Assembly (NCBI GenBank): GCA_030998225.1
Contig: JAPYXD010000754.1
Coordinates: 6,944,001-7,008,000, forward strand
Direction of reading: 5' to 3'
From: Diplolepis rosae
Lineage: Eukaryota; Arthropoda; Insecta; Hymenoptera; Diplolepididae
Length of the DNA stretch: 64,000 nucleotides
Below, in pieces: positions 1 to 11,419 of this stretch (positions are counted from its first letter, which is position 1; the number at the start of each line of letters is the position of its first letter). The translations under genes and the position numbers were made by a program. Below the pieces are notes generated by a model. That model was not told the DNA's origin. It did no database searches and saw only the letters and a list, made by a program, of their open reading frames with translations.

Positions 1-1857
1 GTTTTAAATAACTCGCGCAATATTTTTGGTAGATCCACAAATTTTTTAATGCATCTTTAGACAAAGTAAAAGGAACGCCTGAATGAACACGCCACCATAT
101 CCTTTGCCAGTGTTAGGATGGCATGTACATATATATACTCATGTCCGGAAATTCTGTTCGTAGAAGGCTATTGTTCATGCACGTTCTTAGCTTTAGTATC
201 CGATTATAATTTCAGATTCTTATGCTATACGTTCTTAGTTACCTACGTAACAACAGTCAACATAAAAAAATTCACACACAACGATAAATTTTCTTTTTGT
301 TAGTAACTCTGTTTTCATTATATAGATATATTCACTAAATTTCATAGGTTTTTGTAGTTACTTCTTCGAAATTCTCAAAAATTTTTTGCATCACTCGGTT
401 TTCAAACATTTATTGAAATATTTTAACTAGAATTTTGTAATTTTCCCGCAAAATTTTTTTTCCGTGTAGAGAAAGATGTATTTAATTCAAAAGAATATAT
501 TTCTCAGCCTTATTTGTTTGTTTGACCGAAAATTTTTTTTGATCAACAAAATTATATGGCAGAATCAAAAAAAATATTTTTAACCAAAAAATTATGTGCA
601 GAATTGTGTGTAAAACAAAAATGATAGTAAAGAAACATTTTTCAATTTTCCCTATACCCCAAAGTGTCAATGATAAAGATTAAGTAGCTATAGATTTGGT
701 TTGGGGATTTTTTATTATTTTTTATCACTAGAAAGCTGTCAATTTTACAGAACAGCAAGAAGCGACCCCCCGCACATGGCGTCTTGTGTTTGTACGCACG
801 TACCAATACGTATGCGGTAAAACAAACTTTAGTTCTACGAGCGACCCGTTGAACGCAGTTGATTAAATTTCACAAATTATAATAGTCGAGCGGAGCTTAC
901 TGCTTTGGGGTGTCGTATTACTGGAGCAACATGTATAAAGTTCCACCCTCAATTTCAGATGGACACATTTGTCGGTGCTAAAAAGAAGTGGTCTTTCGTA
1001 GAAAGTCTACTCAACAAAAAATTTGCTACCTTTATTCTGATTTCCTAATGCCTCTATACAAACCTGTTCGAAGAATTGAGGGAATAATTAAAAAAACCCA
1101 ATTATTTATTCGATACGTTTGAAATTGAAAATTGCAAGTGTAATAGTTGATGAATTCATCATTATTTAGCATCCGAGATAACCCTTTGTAGTTGAATCAA
1201 TACATAAGAGCAGAAAGCATTCCTCATTGCAACATCAAACTTTCAGACAACTTTATTTTCATCATGACAAATATACTTAATGATTTAGTTCACAACAAAT
1301 AAATAGTTGTAGTCAACAAATATAAATATTTGGTCAAAAAACAAAATAGACATACTGGACATCACCAAACATTTCTCTTTTTTTCACTCTGTATAATTAG
1401 ATAAAAAGTTTTCCGTTAAAATTAAATTAGCGTCAATTTTATGCTGTTGTATAAGATTGTATGAAGGAATCAATATTTAAAAAAAAAATGATTTTACTTG
1501 TGTCAAGACCAACAATTTTTTTTAAATAACAAAGAATAGACAATCAATGGCATGTTCAAAGGAACTTTTGTTCAAACTAAATAACATTTACGATGAACTG
1601 AACAAGAACATTGTGATATGTATAAGACGAAGTTTCGATTAAAATTAAAGAGAAAACAGAAAAGGAAAGAGACATCAACAACAGAGTCAATAATAAATAA
1701 TGCTTCTCCTATCATTATTGTAGAGAATCTTATAATTAGACAGTTGTCATGTATATCAAATTATATTACAAATTATCTTTGAGTTTTGTTACAATTTTTT
1801 CATCTCTATAAACTAATATTTTAACAGCAAGTACAATTTACTTTTATTTGAAAGATC
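1..1857. other. AT-rich intergenic DNA, no gene seen
   Basis: Open frames here are about 60 codons long and have AT-driven composition with no recognisable motif. A slightly more GC-rich patch at about 760-930 has no coding character. Nothing else can be supported. Confidence 0.6.
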
Positions 1858-1924
1858 CAACCAATATCGAAGCCGAGCTAGATTCTAATCTGGGGGAGTC
1901 TGCTCCTTCGTTTACAACAATAAA

Positions 1925-2868
1925 GTATTAAGTGGCAGAGTTTAAACGAGGTCGTACAAGCTGTAAAGACAAACATCTCAGTAGTCAACAAAATGAGGCA
2001 ACCATGACATAAATGGTGAAGAAAATCCACAAAATGGTATTAGATGTACCTTGACTAAAAGTGCACGAGCTAGCAGACATGGTAGGCATTTCAAAAAGCG
2101 CTGAATATCGCACATTGACTGAAAATTTGTCAAGAGGAAGCTATGCGCAAGATGGGTGCCGTGTTTGCTCACAACGGAACAAAAACGGCTTCGTGAGAAT
2201 GTTTAAATCGAGTGTTTGGCGATGTTTCACAGCAATAATGGCGATTTTTTGCGTCATGTCAAAATCATGGACGAAACATGGGTCCATCACTTCACACCAG
2301 AGACGAAGGAACAATCAAAACAATGGACTCACAGGGGAGAATGGACTTGAAAGAAGGCGAAGACAGTTCCATCTGCTGGCAAGGTCATGGCATCAGTTTT
2401 AAGGATTCACGGTAGATAATTTTCATTGATTTTCTTCAAAAACGAAAAAAAATCAATGGCGAGTATTATGCGAACTTATTACAGCGTTTGAGTGATGAAA
2501 TGAAAAAAAACGATTGCATTTGGCGAAAAAGAAAGTGTTGTTTCATCAAGACAATGCTTCCTCACGTACCCTATTCGCCAGATTTAGCCTCCTCAGATTA
2601 TTTTCTCATTCCAAACTTGAAAAAGTGGCTCGGTGGCCAAATATTCGCCAACAATGAAGAGGTCTATTCTGCGGTTAATAGATTTTTCGAGGAGCTCGAC
2701 GATTCTCACAATAAACAAGGTATCGAACCTATTCAACATACCGGAAAAAATGGTATCGATTATGCATTAATTTTGTGTAAAATCTATGATTTCGTCATTC
2801 CAATAATCTTATCAGAAAAAATTATTGAAAATCGACTTGTTGTTTGGCCCCAAGTTTAGGTAGACCCC
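1925..2868 (+). pseudogene. Decayed mariner-family transposase
   Basis: Fragments of a mariner transposase can be read across three frames. The order is AEFKRGRTSC near 1938, then VHELADMVGISKS at 2058-2096 (the helix-turn-helix DNA-binding part). Next come a 'HHFTPETKEQSKQW' block near 2290, 'HQDNAS' near 2550 (second catalytic Asp region), 'PYSPDLASSDYFL' at about 2570-2605 (third catalytic Asp region) and 'LKKWLGGQ'. Several frameshifts and stops separate the blocks, so it cannot encode an active enzyme. The block order and the SPDLxxSDY motif are diagnostic of Tc1/mariner enzymes. I could not find convincing terminal repeats, so the limits are approximate. It is an old insertion, clearly more decayed than the mariner at 8834. 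Confidence 0.85.
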
Positions 2869-4381
2869 ATAAGCTGTATTGAAGACGGTGTTTGAAGTTA
2901 GATAGTTGCTTCTTTTAAGCCTACCTTCCTTAGTCTACGAAGAGGCTTTATTTAATCTTACATTCTAATTTGCAACTAATTTCTAGTTTGCAATTGTCCT
3001 TAGTTCTAGTTCTATAACTGGTTTGTTTAAAAACTTCCATCTCATTCTGAATATTAACTAGATCGGTCATCTTTATCTAACACTTTGAAACGAGCTCATT
3101 GTTGGGCTTGAATCAAGAGTTATTTTTCTGTGATATAATATATATGTGATACTTATAAAAATAAGCTATACAGAAAAGTTTATAAATAAACAATTAATAT
3201 TTAACTGGTCCAGATTACTCATTATCATTCGAAGATTCTCTTTTCAAGCTCTACGACAGTTCACGCAATTAACCTACGGATTAAACGAGACAGCTCTGAT
3301 AATAAAAGTTAATTGGCCAAGGAATTAAGATATGCAGTATTTGCGAGAGGAGAGTGCATTGAATATAAAAGTAACGGAAAGTTAGCTGTAGGCAATGGAT
3401 GACCATGAAATCGATTATGCGAAACGAATTAGAAAGATGCTATTGCAACTCAAATGGTATTATTTATTTAAAAGCAGGACTCATACAACATTATTAATTC
3501 TCTAAATGTGAATTAGTAAAAAATGAGCTACTGATTCAATTTAGCGAGAATTTCTACTAATTATCAGTCATTTTTCTACGAGTTACTTTTCAAAAAGATT
3601 GTAATTACCAATAGAATTGGTAAAAAACTAGTAATAGTTGATACAAATTTTAACCAAAGTGAATTAGTTATTCAATCTCTACTCATTCAGACTTAGAGAA
3701 AGGATGAGAGTTTTTTATATCAATTCTTGGACATATTTTGACATTATATTGTTATGATAACAGACGAACAAGTTTACCTAAAGTCACAAAATTTGACGAA
3801 ATTGTAGTCCACGGTAATGTGAACAATTACCAAGTATAGAGCTAGATCAAATAAGAATAAATATTTAATATCAATTTTACATTTTCCATAAAACTCTTTC
3901 TGCCTAGAATTTAATATCTTTGCAATTTTGAACATAGTTAAGAAAATCCACTCTAGATTTGTAGATTTCAATGAAACAAATTCCTTTTAACATAAAAATC
4001 ATAACACATTTATTGAATATCATTATGTGACAAAAAGTAAAATTATAATATGCGAAATTTTTGAAAATTTTCATAATGTTTTCGGGAATATATTGTTAGA
4101 AAAAACTCTATTAATCTCCATATAAATTATATGAAGTCATTTATCTAGATAGTAAAACTGAATATGTAAGATGGCTGTCCTATACTTGAATATTTAGATA
4201 ATCGTTCGGACTATCCATTATTTTTAGTGTGGGTATATTAATTTCAATATAGATGTGCAATAATTTTAGCATTTTTGTGTAGGTAGCATTGGCGGATTTA
4301 AAAATCGTGTGTTTTATAAATTTTAGAATTATATTGTTGGATTCAATTATATAAATTCACAATGATAATTTTTTTGTGCAG

Positions 4382-4632
4382 CCAGAAAAAAAGTTTACTT
4401 GAGTTGATCTAACCAAATAATTTTGTCAAATAAACTAAGATTATTGGTTGGATAAACTGAACTATTTATTTAATTTAAATAAATTATATCCAAACAAACC
4501 ATCTTTACTTGTATGAAACCAATTCTTTGGTTAAATCAACCAGAAAATTTGGTCAACAGTACAATAAGCATAAATTCTTTGGTCTATCCAACTAAAATTT
4601 TATTAGATTAACCAAAATTTTTCTGAGTCTGT
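4382..4632. mobile_element. Short CAAC/GTTG-rich element, degenerate copy
   Basis: The left end reads ccagaaaaaaag and the right end aatttttctgag, roughly inverted. Between them are many short motifs of the ttggtt/aaccaa type in both orientations. This matches the TA-flanked family best seen at 12264-12476 and 15021-15343. The flanking TA is not clear here, so the call is tentative. Confidence 0.35.
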
Positions 4633-5779
4633 ACAATAAGGCATAAAAGCAAAATTCCATTTAGAACCTAAAAGTGTTAATAGAGGTTTTTATTACTATG
4701 CATTATAAATTCCTTGATTTATTGCAGATTTAAACCTTAGCCCAAAGACTTGGACGTTTCACTGCTTTATGATAATAACTTGAATAAACAAAGAGAGAGT
4801 AATGAATTTTACAGCTAAATAAACATGTTTCGCAAGTTTATATATGTTCTGCTTCTTAAAATTTGGTTTATTCCTAAGAGGCTATTACCACAATATTGAC
4901 ACTATAGTTTAACTATTTTTCTTGTGTTGTCTAATATATTAGATATTTACAATGTTTTGCATTAATCCTCCATTCCTAAAGATAGGAAATGGCACTCTTA
5001 AAAATGAAAAACCTAACTTATTCAGAAAAAAACCGTGAATGTTTGTACAAAATTCAACAATCCGGATTATATATCATTATGAATATAATTAATATATTTA
5101 GATTTAGGATCAAACAAAAACCTTAGAAATTATTATTTGCGAGAGCTGCAATTTTAAGTAACATGTTAATAGTTTTACCAAAGTGCTTTCTCAGTTTGCT
5201 AAGGATGATTTAAAACAAATCGAATTACCCCAAACATAAATCATACGAAGAACGGAAGCAGTTTCTCTTAGAAAGGCTGGTACTTCTTACGTCAACTTGG
5301 CTTTAAAAAATGTAAAGGCAGTGTTTTCACTTGACACTAAAAGATACATTTTCTTGTTTTTCGAGTGAGGATAAAAAAATCACATGTTTTACGATTATAG
5401 TTGTTAAGAACATGTTGGGCATAGTAAAAGATTAATTACGTGGTATGAAACTAGGAACTTAATGTGAAGAATTGTTATATAGATCCATAGTTAAATTTTC
5501 ATGAAAAATGAAAAGTTATTGATTTTTTGTGAAATTAGACTTTTTCACTTTTTATTAAATCATTAAATACTCGTCGGAACAGAGATGTCACTGTAGTCGG
5601 AATGACGAGAATACTTGTCGCAGCTTTAAGATAAACTGAGTTGCAATATCGAATTTTGCAAATATTGTTATAAAAAATTTGATTCAGGGGTTTTGGGACC
5701 CACTAATTACGAATTTTAAGTCAAAATTTCATAATTAGAAATAGCGGATTCAATATGACAGTCAAATACAGAATCGAAT

Positions 5780-6300
5780 GCGTCTCTTTTTCCACAGAAC
5801 AATTTTAAATCCTTTAAAAATTAAATTTTAGATTTTCAATAGTAATTTTTAAAATTTTAATTTAAGAATTTCAAATTATTTTGTGGAAAATTTCAAACTC
5901 AACTAATTAATTTGCAGTAATTTTTAAAATTAAGAAGAAAAATATACATCTAATAAAAAAAATTTGCGATTCAAATTTTAGGTCTTTTTGCAGTAAACAA
6001 TTTTATATAACTTTTTTTCGTATCTCCTAACGTTTAAGTAGAAAATGGAATTTTGATATTGACTTTTATCGAGTTTTATCTTACTCTAACTTTTCTAATT
6101 TTGGTTTTATCGAAAAATATTATAGGGATAATTAGTAGAGATTTATTAGCACTATCAGAAATCAGTATTAAGTATGCAAAAGCTCAATTCAATCCGATAA
6201 TTCTATCGAGAGTTATCGAGCATACGATTCGATGAAAATTTCGAGTCATTTTTCACATAAAACTAATACTTTCTCATTCAAGATGAGAATGTTAAAAAAA
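5780..6300 (+). repeat. Unclassified interspersed repeat (copy A)
   Basis: This copy shares long stretches with 15775-16420 and 25200-26215. Common features include 'ttttttcgtatctc', 'ggaattttgatattgac', 'gctcaattcaatccgat', 'tctatcgagagttat', and the terminal 'tcgagtcatttttcacataa' followed by 'gatgagaatg'. The order is the same in all copies. There is no coding capacity and I see no terminal inverted repeat. It behaves like a non-autonomous element of unknown class. Confidence 0.6.
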
Positions 6301-6439
6301 GAAAGGGTTACCCCGGTTTAATGGCATTCCCTGAGATTTAGGTGAAAAAACTTAATCTGATAACAAATCAAAAAGCTCTTACTGTTTTGGACGACAATCG
6401 CTAACCAATAGGCTCTCACATAATTTCTTAGGTATGGTA

Positions 6440-6715
6440 GATGATGCTTCTATTTAACCTCGGGAAAAAATGTATACAGGCAAAATTTTCTCTGCAACAA
6501 AATGTATCTTTCATTTTTTCTCTGGTGATAGATTACCGACAGCAGACAACATTCTACAAGACAAATACCATCGCCAAAGACCATATTTTGGACTTCAAGA
6601 GGTCTCAAAATGTGGTAATCCATTAAAAAACAGAGAATGTCAAAATTTACACAAATACATATAATATAATACTTTCACAAATGAGTGATGAGAATGTAAA
6701 AAGTTGTCTGAATAA
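6440..6715 (+). repeat. Unclassified interspersed repeat, 3' part (copy D)
   Basis: This is the 3' portion of the same repeat as 5780-6300. 'Tttggacttcaagaggtctc' corresponds to 'tcggactcagggggtctc' in the copy at 26100, and the segment ends in 'gagtgatgagaatgtaaaaa'. It is diverged and lacks the tandem AGAC motif of the 26.1-kb copy. Confidence 0.45.
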
Positions 6716-7266
6716 GCGTCTGGACGAAGTGGGAGACACAGGAAAGACAAGGACGTGGGATGCGACAACCTTCGCGTCGGGCAGAAGCGACATTCGGCAA
6801 AAAGGTCTTATGTAGGTCCGGTATTCGACTATATCAGTAGATGAATAACTCTACCTCGAAACATGTGTGCAAAGTCTGTGATTCTACTCCTACCCTCCTT
6901 TCCGTCCTTACATATTTTTTGAAGGATGCAATCTTACACGTATACACTTTCAGCATTATGTAGCCAATTGTGGACACATCACGGAATTTTTTAATACCTC
7001 GCTTTTGTTCTTTTCGCTCATGGACAAATGAATTATGCACTCAGGACAAAATTTGGTATTTTGTTTATATATAGACAATAAAATATTTGGTTGGTCTAAC
7101 GAAATTATTTCACTGGACCAACAAACTTCTTTGGTTCATAAAAAAATTACAAAATTACACAGGATGTCCAAAAAAAGGTAGATGCCCTAAAATAACTCGA
7201 AAGGATTGAGCTTTTTTTATTCTTCAGATCAGGGTTCCGGTTTGAGGCCTATTTAAACCAGATTAA

Positions 7267-7326
7267 ATGAGATGCTTTCGACTGCGCCGGGATTCGCGCT
7301 CGGGTTTTTCAATTGCCGGTCGACTA
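7267..7326 (-). repeat. tRNA-derived SINE, truncated
   Basis: The reverse complement gives the tRNA-like head shared by the SINE family of this window (GTCGACCGGCAATTG, then the box-B region and GTCGAAAGC). The copy stops exactly where the TA-flanked element at 7327 begins, and I cannot find its continuation after 8658. It was therefore already truncated, or the junction is a rearrangement. Confidence 0.6.
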
Positions 7327-8656
7327 CACTGAGAAAACAGTTTGGTAGTGCCAACAAAAATTTGGTTGTCGCAACAAAATAATTTGTTTGATATACAGCT
7401 GACAAAATGTTTTGTTGGACCAACCAAATTTTTTTGTTGAATTTTTAGTTTCACTCAACCAAATAATTTTGTAGTGATAACAAAAGTGTTTTGTTAGTAT
7501 GACAAAACTTGTTGTTGATTCAACAAAATTATTTTGTTCCAAGAAAAGAATTATTTTTTTAGGAGATCATACTTTTTTTAGTAGAACAAAATCGTTTTGT
7601 TGAAGGAAATCCATAATTTTGTTAAATTAGCAATATTTTTTGCACAGATAAAACATATTTCTGTGCACGGAAAGAGAAATATGAATTTCCGAGGTTATTC
7701 GAATCTACAAATCATAAAAGTAGAAAAAAAGTCAACTACATGTATCATTATTTACATTGTTAAAATTTTCTGAACACTTTCTGGTAAGATTTTTAACAAT
7801 CACTTTGCAAGACTCTGCCATATTGATTTTAATCCCAAAATAAAAGTGAAAAATGATAAATGAATATTTTTGATTAAATGCACTATTAGGGTTAGATTAG
7901 GGTTAGATTTACCTTTGAAGGTATTTATCAGGTCTGGTAAGCCCCATTCCTCCAAGAGTTGCTGCTCTTTTAAGTCAGACATCAATAAATATGAAGTCGC
8001 GAATTCGATTAAATTAAATTTCGGTGAACGGCGAAAATGAAGACATGTGGTTTCTCGGTAAAGTTTGCTACATCGAATCAAACAAAAGAGCCGCGTGACC
8101 AGACCTGTGTATCGAGGAAATGAAATATGTCACCAGAGTTCAGGTGTCGCTAGTAGTAACTTTGCACTGTCAAAGCATTTAACACATGGAAAATAAGACA
8201 ATAATATGAAAACAGTTTAACTACTAGTTTAAAATCATTTTTACTCTGTAACATGGTTTGTTTAGAGATTAATTTGCCACTTTTTCGTATTTTTTCTATG
8301 CATTATGTGGTCTAGCAGAACATAATTAATACTAGCGCCACCTTACGCCCTAGTTTAACTCTCATAACATATTTTATGAAGAGGAAAGATAGGATGATGT
8401 GCCGGTTGCGTGCGACGCGAACGAAATACTGATATAAACAAAACAATACACATGAGTGGTAATACATTTTGTCGGCACAACCAAATTATTTAGGTGGTTT
8501 AACCAAGGCATTCAATCAAATTATTTGTTCGAACCAAATATATTTTTTGGTAACATTAACCATTCTTTTTGTAATGCCAACCAAATTTTAGTATTGACAA
8601 CAAAATCTGTTTAACAAAACTATTTTGTTGCAGTGACATTATTTTTTCTCTCAGTG
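7327..8656. mobile_element. TA-flanked TIR element carrying a gene exon
   Basis: The left end is TA|CACTGAGAAAACAG and the right end is TTTTTTCTCTCAGTG|TA. This gives inverted termini CACTGAGA/TCTCAGTG with a TA duplication, as expected for the Tc1/mariner type of integration. Both arms (7327-7660 and 8455-8656) consist of repeated caacaaa/tttgttg motifs in both orientations, matching the smaller relatives at 12264 and 15021. The central 0.8 kb is unrelated to the arms and holds an exon-like reading frame on the minus strand (7913-7982). No transposase is present, so it is non-autonomous. Confidence 0.7.
7913..7982 (-). CDS. Exon-like fragment of a SAM-domain protein inside a mobile element
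   Basis: On the minus strand an ATG at 7982 opens 23 codons, starting MSDLKEQQLLEEWGLPDL and ending INTFK. It then runs into a good 5' splice site (AAAG|GTAAAT, exon end 7913, phase 1). The motif 'L..WGLPDLI.TF' is the start of a sterile alpha motif, a small helical protein-interaction domain. The minus-strand sequence upstream of the ATG (8000-8110) is more GC-rich than its surroundings and could be a 5' untranslated region. I see no following exon within the element. Either the element captured the first exon of a host gene, or this is a relic of a gene belonging to an autonomous relative. The SAM match is by eye. Confidence 0.5.
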
Positions 8657-9005
8657 TAATCTTGGTTCAAAATAGATCCTAAACCGGGCCCCAGATCTAC
8701 ATGTCATATACATGTAGATCTGAATAAAGAAATTGCTTTAAACACGAATCTGAAATAAAAAATCGGGATTGCCATTTGAAAAAACTGGTTTGGCCCACAC
8801 AAGGCTCAAACCGGGCCCCGAATCTGGAAAATATTGGATCTATAACTTAATTCGTGCGGTTTGCTAAGAGATGGCGTAACTTGATTATTATTCCATCGTT
8901 CCAATATTCCGAACATGTTTTGGAAAGCTACTGTCATTGTGCGTCTTTTTCAGTATATATCATTCATTTGAAGCGTAAAGAACAATAATTTTTTTTCACT
9001 CTAAT

Positions 9006-10014
9006 ATGTTAAACTTGGTGCCTGAAAAAGTGTTTTTGCGGGGAGTTCTTCTTCATTACTTTAATATGAAGAAAACTGCTGCCGAAAATCATCGTATTTT
9101 GGTGGAAGTTTATGGTGAACATGCTCTAGTTGAGCGAACGTGCCAAAAGTGGTTTGCACGATTTAAAAGTTGTGATTTTGGCTTGGAAGACGAAGAACGT
9201 CCTGGGTAGCCAAAAAAGTTTGAAGATGAATAACTGGAAGCATTACTCGATGAAGATTGTTGCCAAACACAAGAAGAGCTCGCAGAATCTTTGGGAGTCA
9301 CTCAAGCATCCATTTCAAAACGTTTAAAAGCAGCCGGATACATTCAGAAGCAAGGAAATTGGGTTTCACATGAACTCAAGCCGAGAGACGTTGAAAGGCG
9401 GTTTTGCATGTCCGAAATGCTGCTGGAACGCCACAAAAAGAAATTATTTTTGCATCGGATTGTCACTGGTGATGAAAAATGGATTCATTACGACAGCCCC
9501 AAGCGTAAAAAATCATATGTGAAACCCGGCCAACCAGCCAAATCAACGGCAAAGCCGAATATCCATGGCGCGAAGGTAATGCTCTGTATTTGGTGGGATC
9601 AGAAGGGTGTGCTGTATTATGAGCTGCTAAAACCGAGTGAAACCATCAATGGAGAAAGCTACCGTACACAATTAATCCGTTTGAAGAGAGCAATAGCCGA
9701 AAAACACCCGGAATATGCGACCAGACACGAGGCAATAATTTTCCATCATGACAACGCTCGGCCCCATGTTGCTATTCCGGTTAAGAACTATTTGGAAAAC
9801 AGTGGATGGGAAGTTTTACCCCACCCGCCTTATAGCCCAGACCTTGCTCATTCTGACTACCATTGGTTCCGGTCGATGCAGAACGCCCTCACTGGAATAC
9901 GGTTCACATCAGAACAGGGTATCAAAAATTGGTTTGATTCATTCTTGTGATGGAATCCACAAATTGCCAGAAAGATAGGAAAAAGTCATAGCTTCAGATG
10001 GGCAATACTTTGAA
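9006..10014 (+). pseudogene. Mariner transposase (DD34D), few disruptions
   Basis: A DNA cut-and-paste transposase starts MLNLVPEKVFLRGVLLHYF. It is in one frame until 9948 except for in-frame stops TAG at 9207-9209 and TAA at 9231-9233. A frameshift near 9945 moves the C-terminus (DGIHKLPER ... ASDGQYFE) to another frame, ending at about 10014. The N-terminal helix-turn-helix is followed by WVSHELKP, which matches the 'WVPHELT' linker motif. The catalytic triad is intact: Asp in VTGDEKWIHY, Asp in FHHDNARPH, and a third Asp in SPDLAHSDYH exactly 34 residues later. That spacing defines mariner. The open frame from 9291 to 9950 (219 codons) covers the whole catalytic domain. It is probably inactive as it stands but is young compared with the copies at 1925 and 45955. 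Confidence 0.9.
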
Positions 10015-10019
10015 TAATA

Positions 10020-10196
10020 TTTAAAGAATTTGAAAATCTTTCCGTGGAAAAAAAGATGCTTTCGACTGCGCTGGGATTCGAACCCAGGTCTTTCGATTGC
10101 CGTTCTGTCGACAACGTATCCTATCTGATTCGCGACTAGTAATTCTCCGATAATGTAGGCAGTGACAAAAATTTTAAACTCAACTAATTACTTTAA
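10020..10196 (-). repeat. tRNA-derived SINE inside mariner
   Basis: Read on the minus strand, it has a box-B-like GGTTCGAATCCC equivalent (10073-10086), the GGCAATCGAAAGACC head and the tail TCTTTCC...AAATTCTTTAAA. AATAATA flanks both sides, consistent with a target-site duplication. It lies just downstream of the transposase stop. Confidence 0.75.
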
Positions 10197-10347
10197 ATAA
10201 TACTATTGTATATGTTTTTCTTAAATAAACGTTCAAATTTTGAAAAAAAACCGCACGAATTAAGATATAGATCCAATAAGTTCACCAATAAACATAATTT
10301 TTCGATCCTGAAAACTTTCATATATAATAGTACATTATGTACCTAAG

Positions 10348-10442
10348 CAGTAAAGTTGACCTTTTCGAGGATGCAGAATTTAACGTCCAAGCTGAAAGCG
10401 GGGACATAAAATGTCCGAGTATAAAGGTCAACTTTACTACTG
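10348..10442. repeat. Short inverted repeat
   Basis: CAGTAAAGTTGACCTTT (10348-10364) is mirrored by AAAGGTCAACTTTACTACTG (10423-10442) around a 58-base spacer. It is probably a tiny fold-back element or part of one. A related CAGTAAAA/GCGGGCAG segment occurs near 12070. Confidence 0.5.
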
Positions 10443-11093
10443 TGGTGCATACGATACTTTATCTGAAATAGGCAGAAAAAGCGCGAATTTTCTGCCCAAG
10501 GAGTGGAAGTATAAAAGCACTTGATTTTACAGCGTACGCACGCGTATGGGACAATGTTACAATTCTACATTCAACATTGTGATTTTATATATATTACCTT
10601 GCGCGCGAATGCATTTCTCTCCCTCTCTCACTTCCTCCTCCATACTGTTACTTTACGTGCCGCTCATCGCGGTACAATAGAGTTCTTAAATTCTCGATAA
10701 TTAAAGTTCAAGTAATATAACCGAGAATATTACAGAATTTAAAGAATGTAAGTTAATATAAAGGGAATTTCAAGAATTTATGGTTTAAATAATTATATAT
10801 CAATATTTATAGTACCTTTACAGTTAAGTAAGAGGCACTCATTTACATAAATATATTTATATATAAAGAAGAACCTAAGAATAGTTTTACTGTTAATATA
10901 TTAAAAATTATATACTTTTGAAATTTGAGGATAGTTTCATTTCGAATTCAATACAATGAATACTAAAAATCTTAAATTAATATTATACTTAAATTTATAA
11001 TTAAATAAACGGGAATTATATCGACCCTCAATAATAATATTTGCATGTTGGTTGATTGGCTTTAGGGTTCATAAATGAAAAAAACAGTCGTTT

Positions 11094-11136
11094 TAATCAA
11101 ACTTTCGATTCTGGTTGGAGTCCTCATCAGTGATAT
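11094..11136 (-). ncRNA. Hammerhead-ribozyme-like core, degenerate
   Basis: The minus strand reads CTGATGA, then a stem-loop whose arms are GACTC and GAATC, then GAAAGTTTGAT. The short stem I (ATCA before the core, TGAT after) is kept. The C after GAAA, invariant in the better copies, is missing, so activity is doubtful. Confidence 0.4.
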
Positions 11137-11376
11137 TTATTTCTAAAATATGAAAACAATAACTTGTGAGTATTGCACATGCGTCCTAATTTTTTAATAC
11201 AACTTTGGTAATGTATTGAGAACAAAAAAGAAAAAATTTGGGAAAAATTTTTTACATAAAAATTTTATGAGAATTTTCTCTTGTTTATTCTCGATACATT
11301 GCCAAAGTTGTAATAACAAATTAAGACTTATATGTGCAATACTCACAAGTTATTGTTTTCATATTTTAGAAATAAA

Positions 11377-11419
11377 TATCACTGATGAAGACTCCAACCA
11401 GAATCGAAACGTTTGATTA
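11377..11419 (+). ncRNA. Hammerhead-ribozyme-like core
   Basis: The core is CTGATGA (11382-11388), one extra purine, a stem II of GACTC with GAATC (one mismatch), then GAAACGTT. Stem I is formed by ATCA before the core and TGAT after the cleavage-site triplet GTT. Stem III is reduced to CG. This layout matches the small dimer-forming hammerheads known from Penelope-like retroelements. It has not been tested. Confidence 0.5.

Larger units (their letters stand above)
8834..10276 (+). mobile_element. Near-complete mariner element, 1443 bp, with SINE insertion
   Basis: Inverted ends of about 29 bp begin TTGGATCTATAACTTAATT at the left. The right end matches in reverse complement with one difference (AAC versus ATC), and both ends are flanked by TA. 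Both inner ends read TCGTGCGGTTT, which is typical of mariner elements. The interior holds the transposase frame at 9006-10014. A SINE of about 175 bp sits just after the transposase stop, flanked by AATAATA copies, so the mariner itself was about 1.26 kb long. Confidence 0.9.

Noticed and set aside
2488..2859. Independent 123-codon gene
   Set aside because: It is the frameshifted C-terminal part of the decayed mariner transposase (SPDLASSDYF, LKKWLGGQ).
7885..7915. Telomere-like (TTAGGG-type) repeat
   Set aside because: There are only about two imperfect units (ttagggttagattaggg), inside a mobile element. Too short to be an interstitial telomere.
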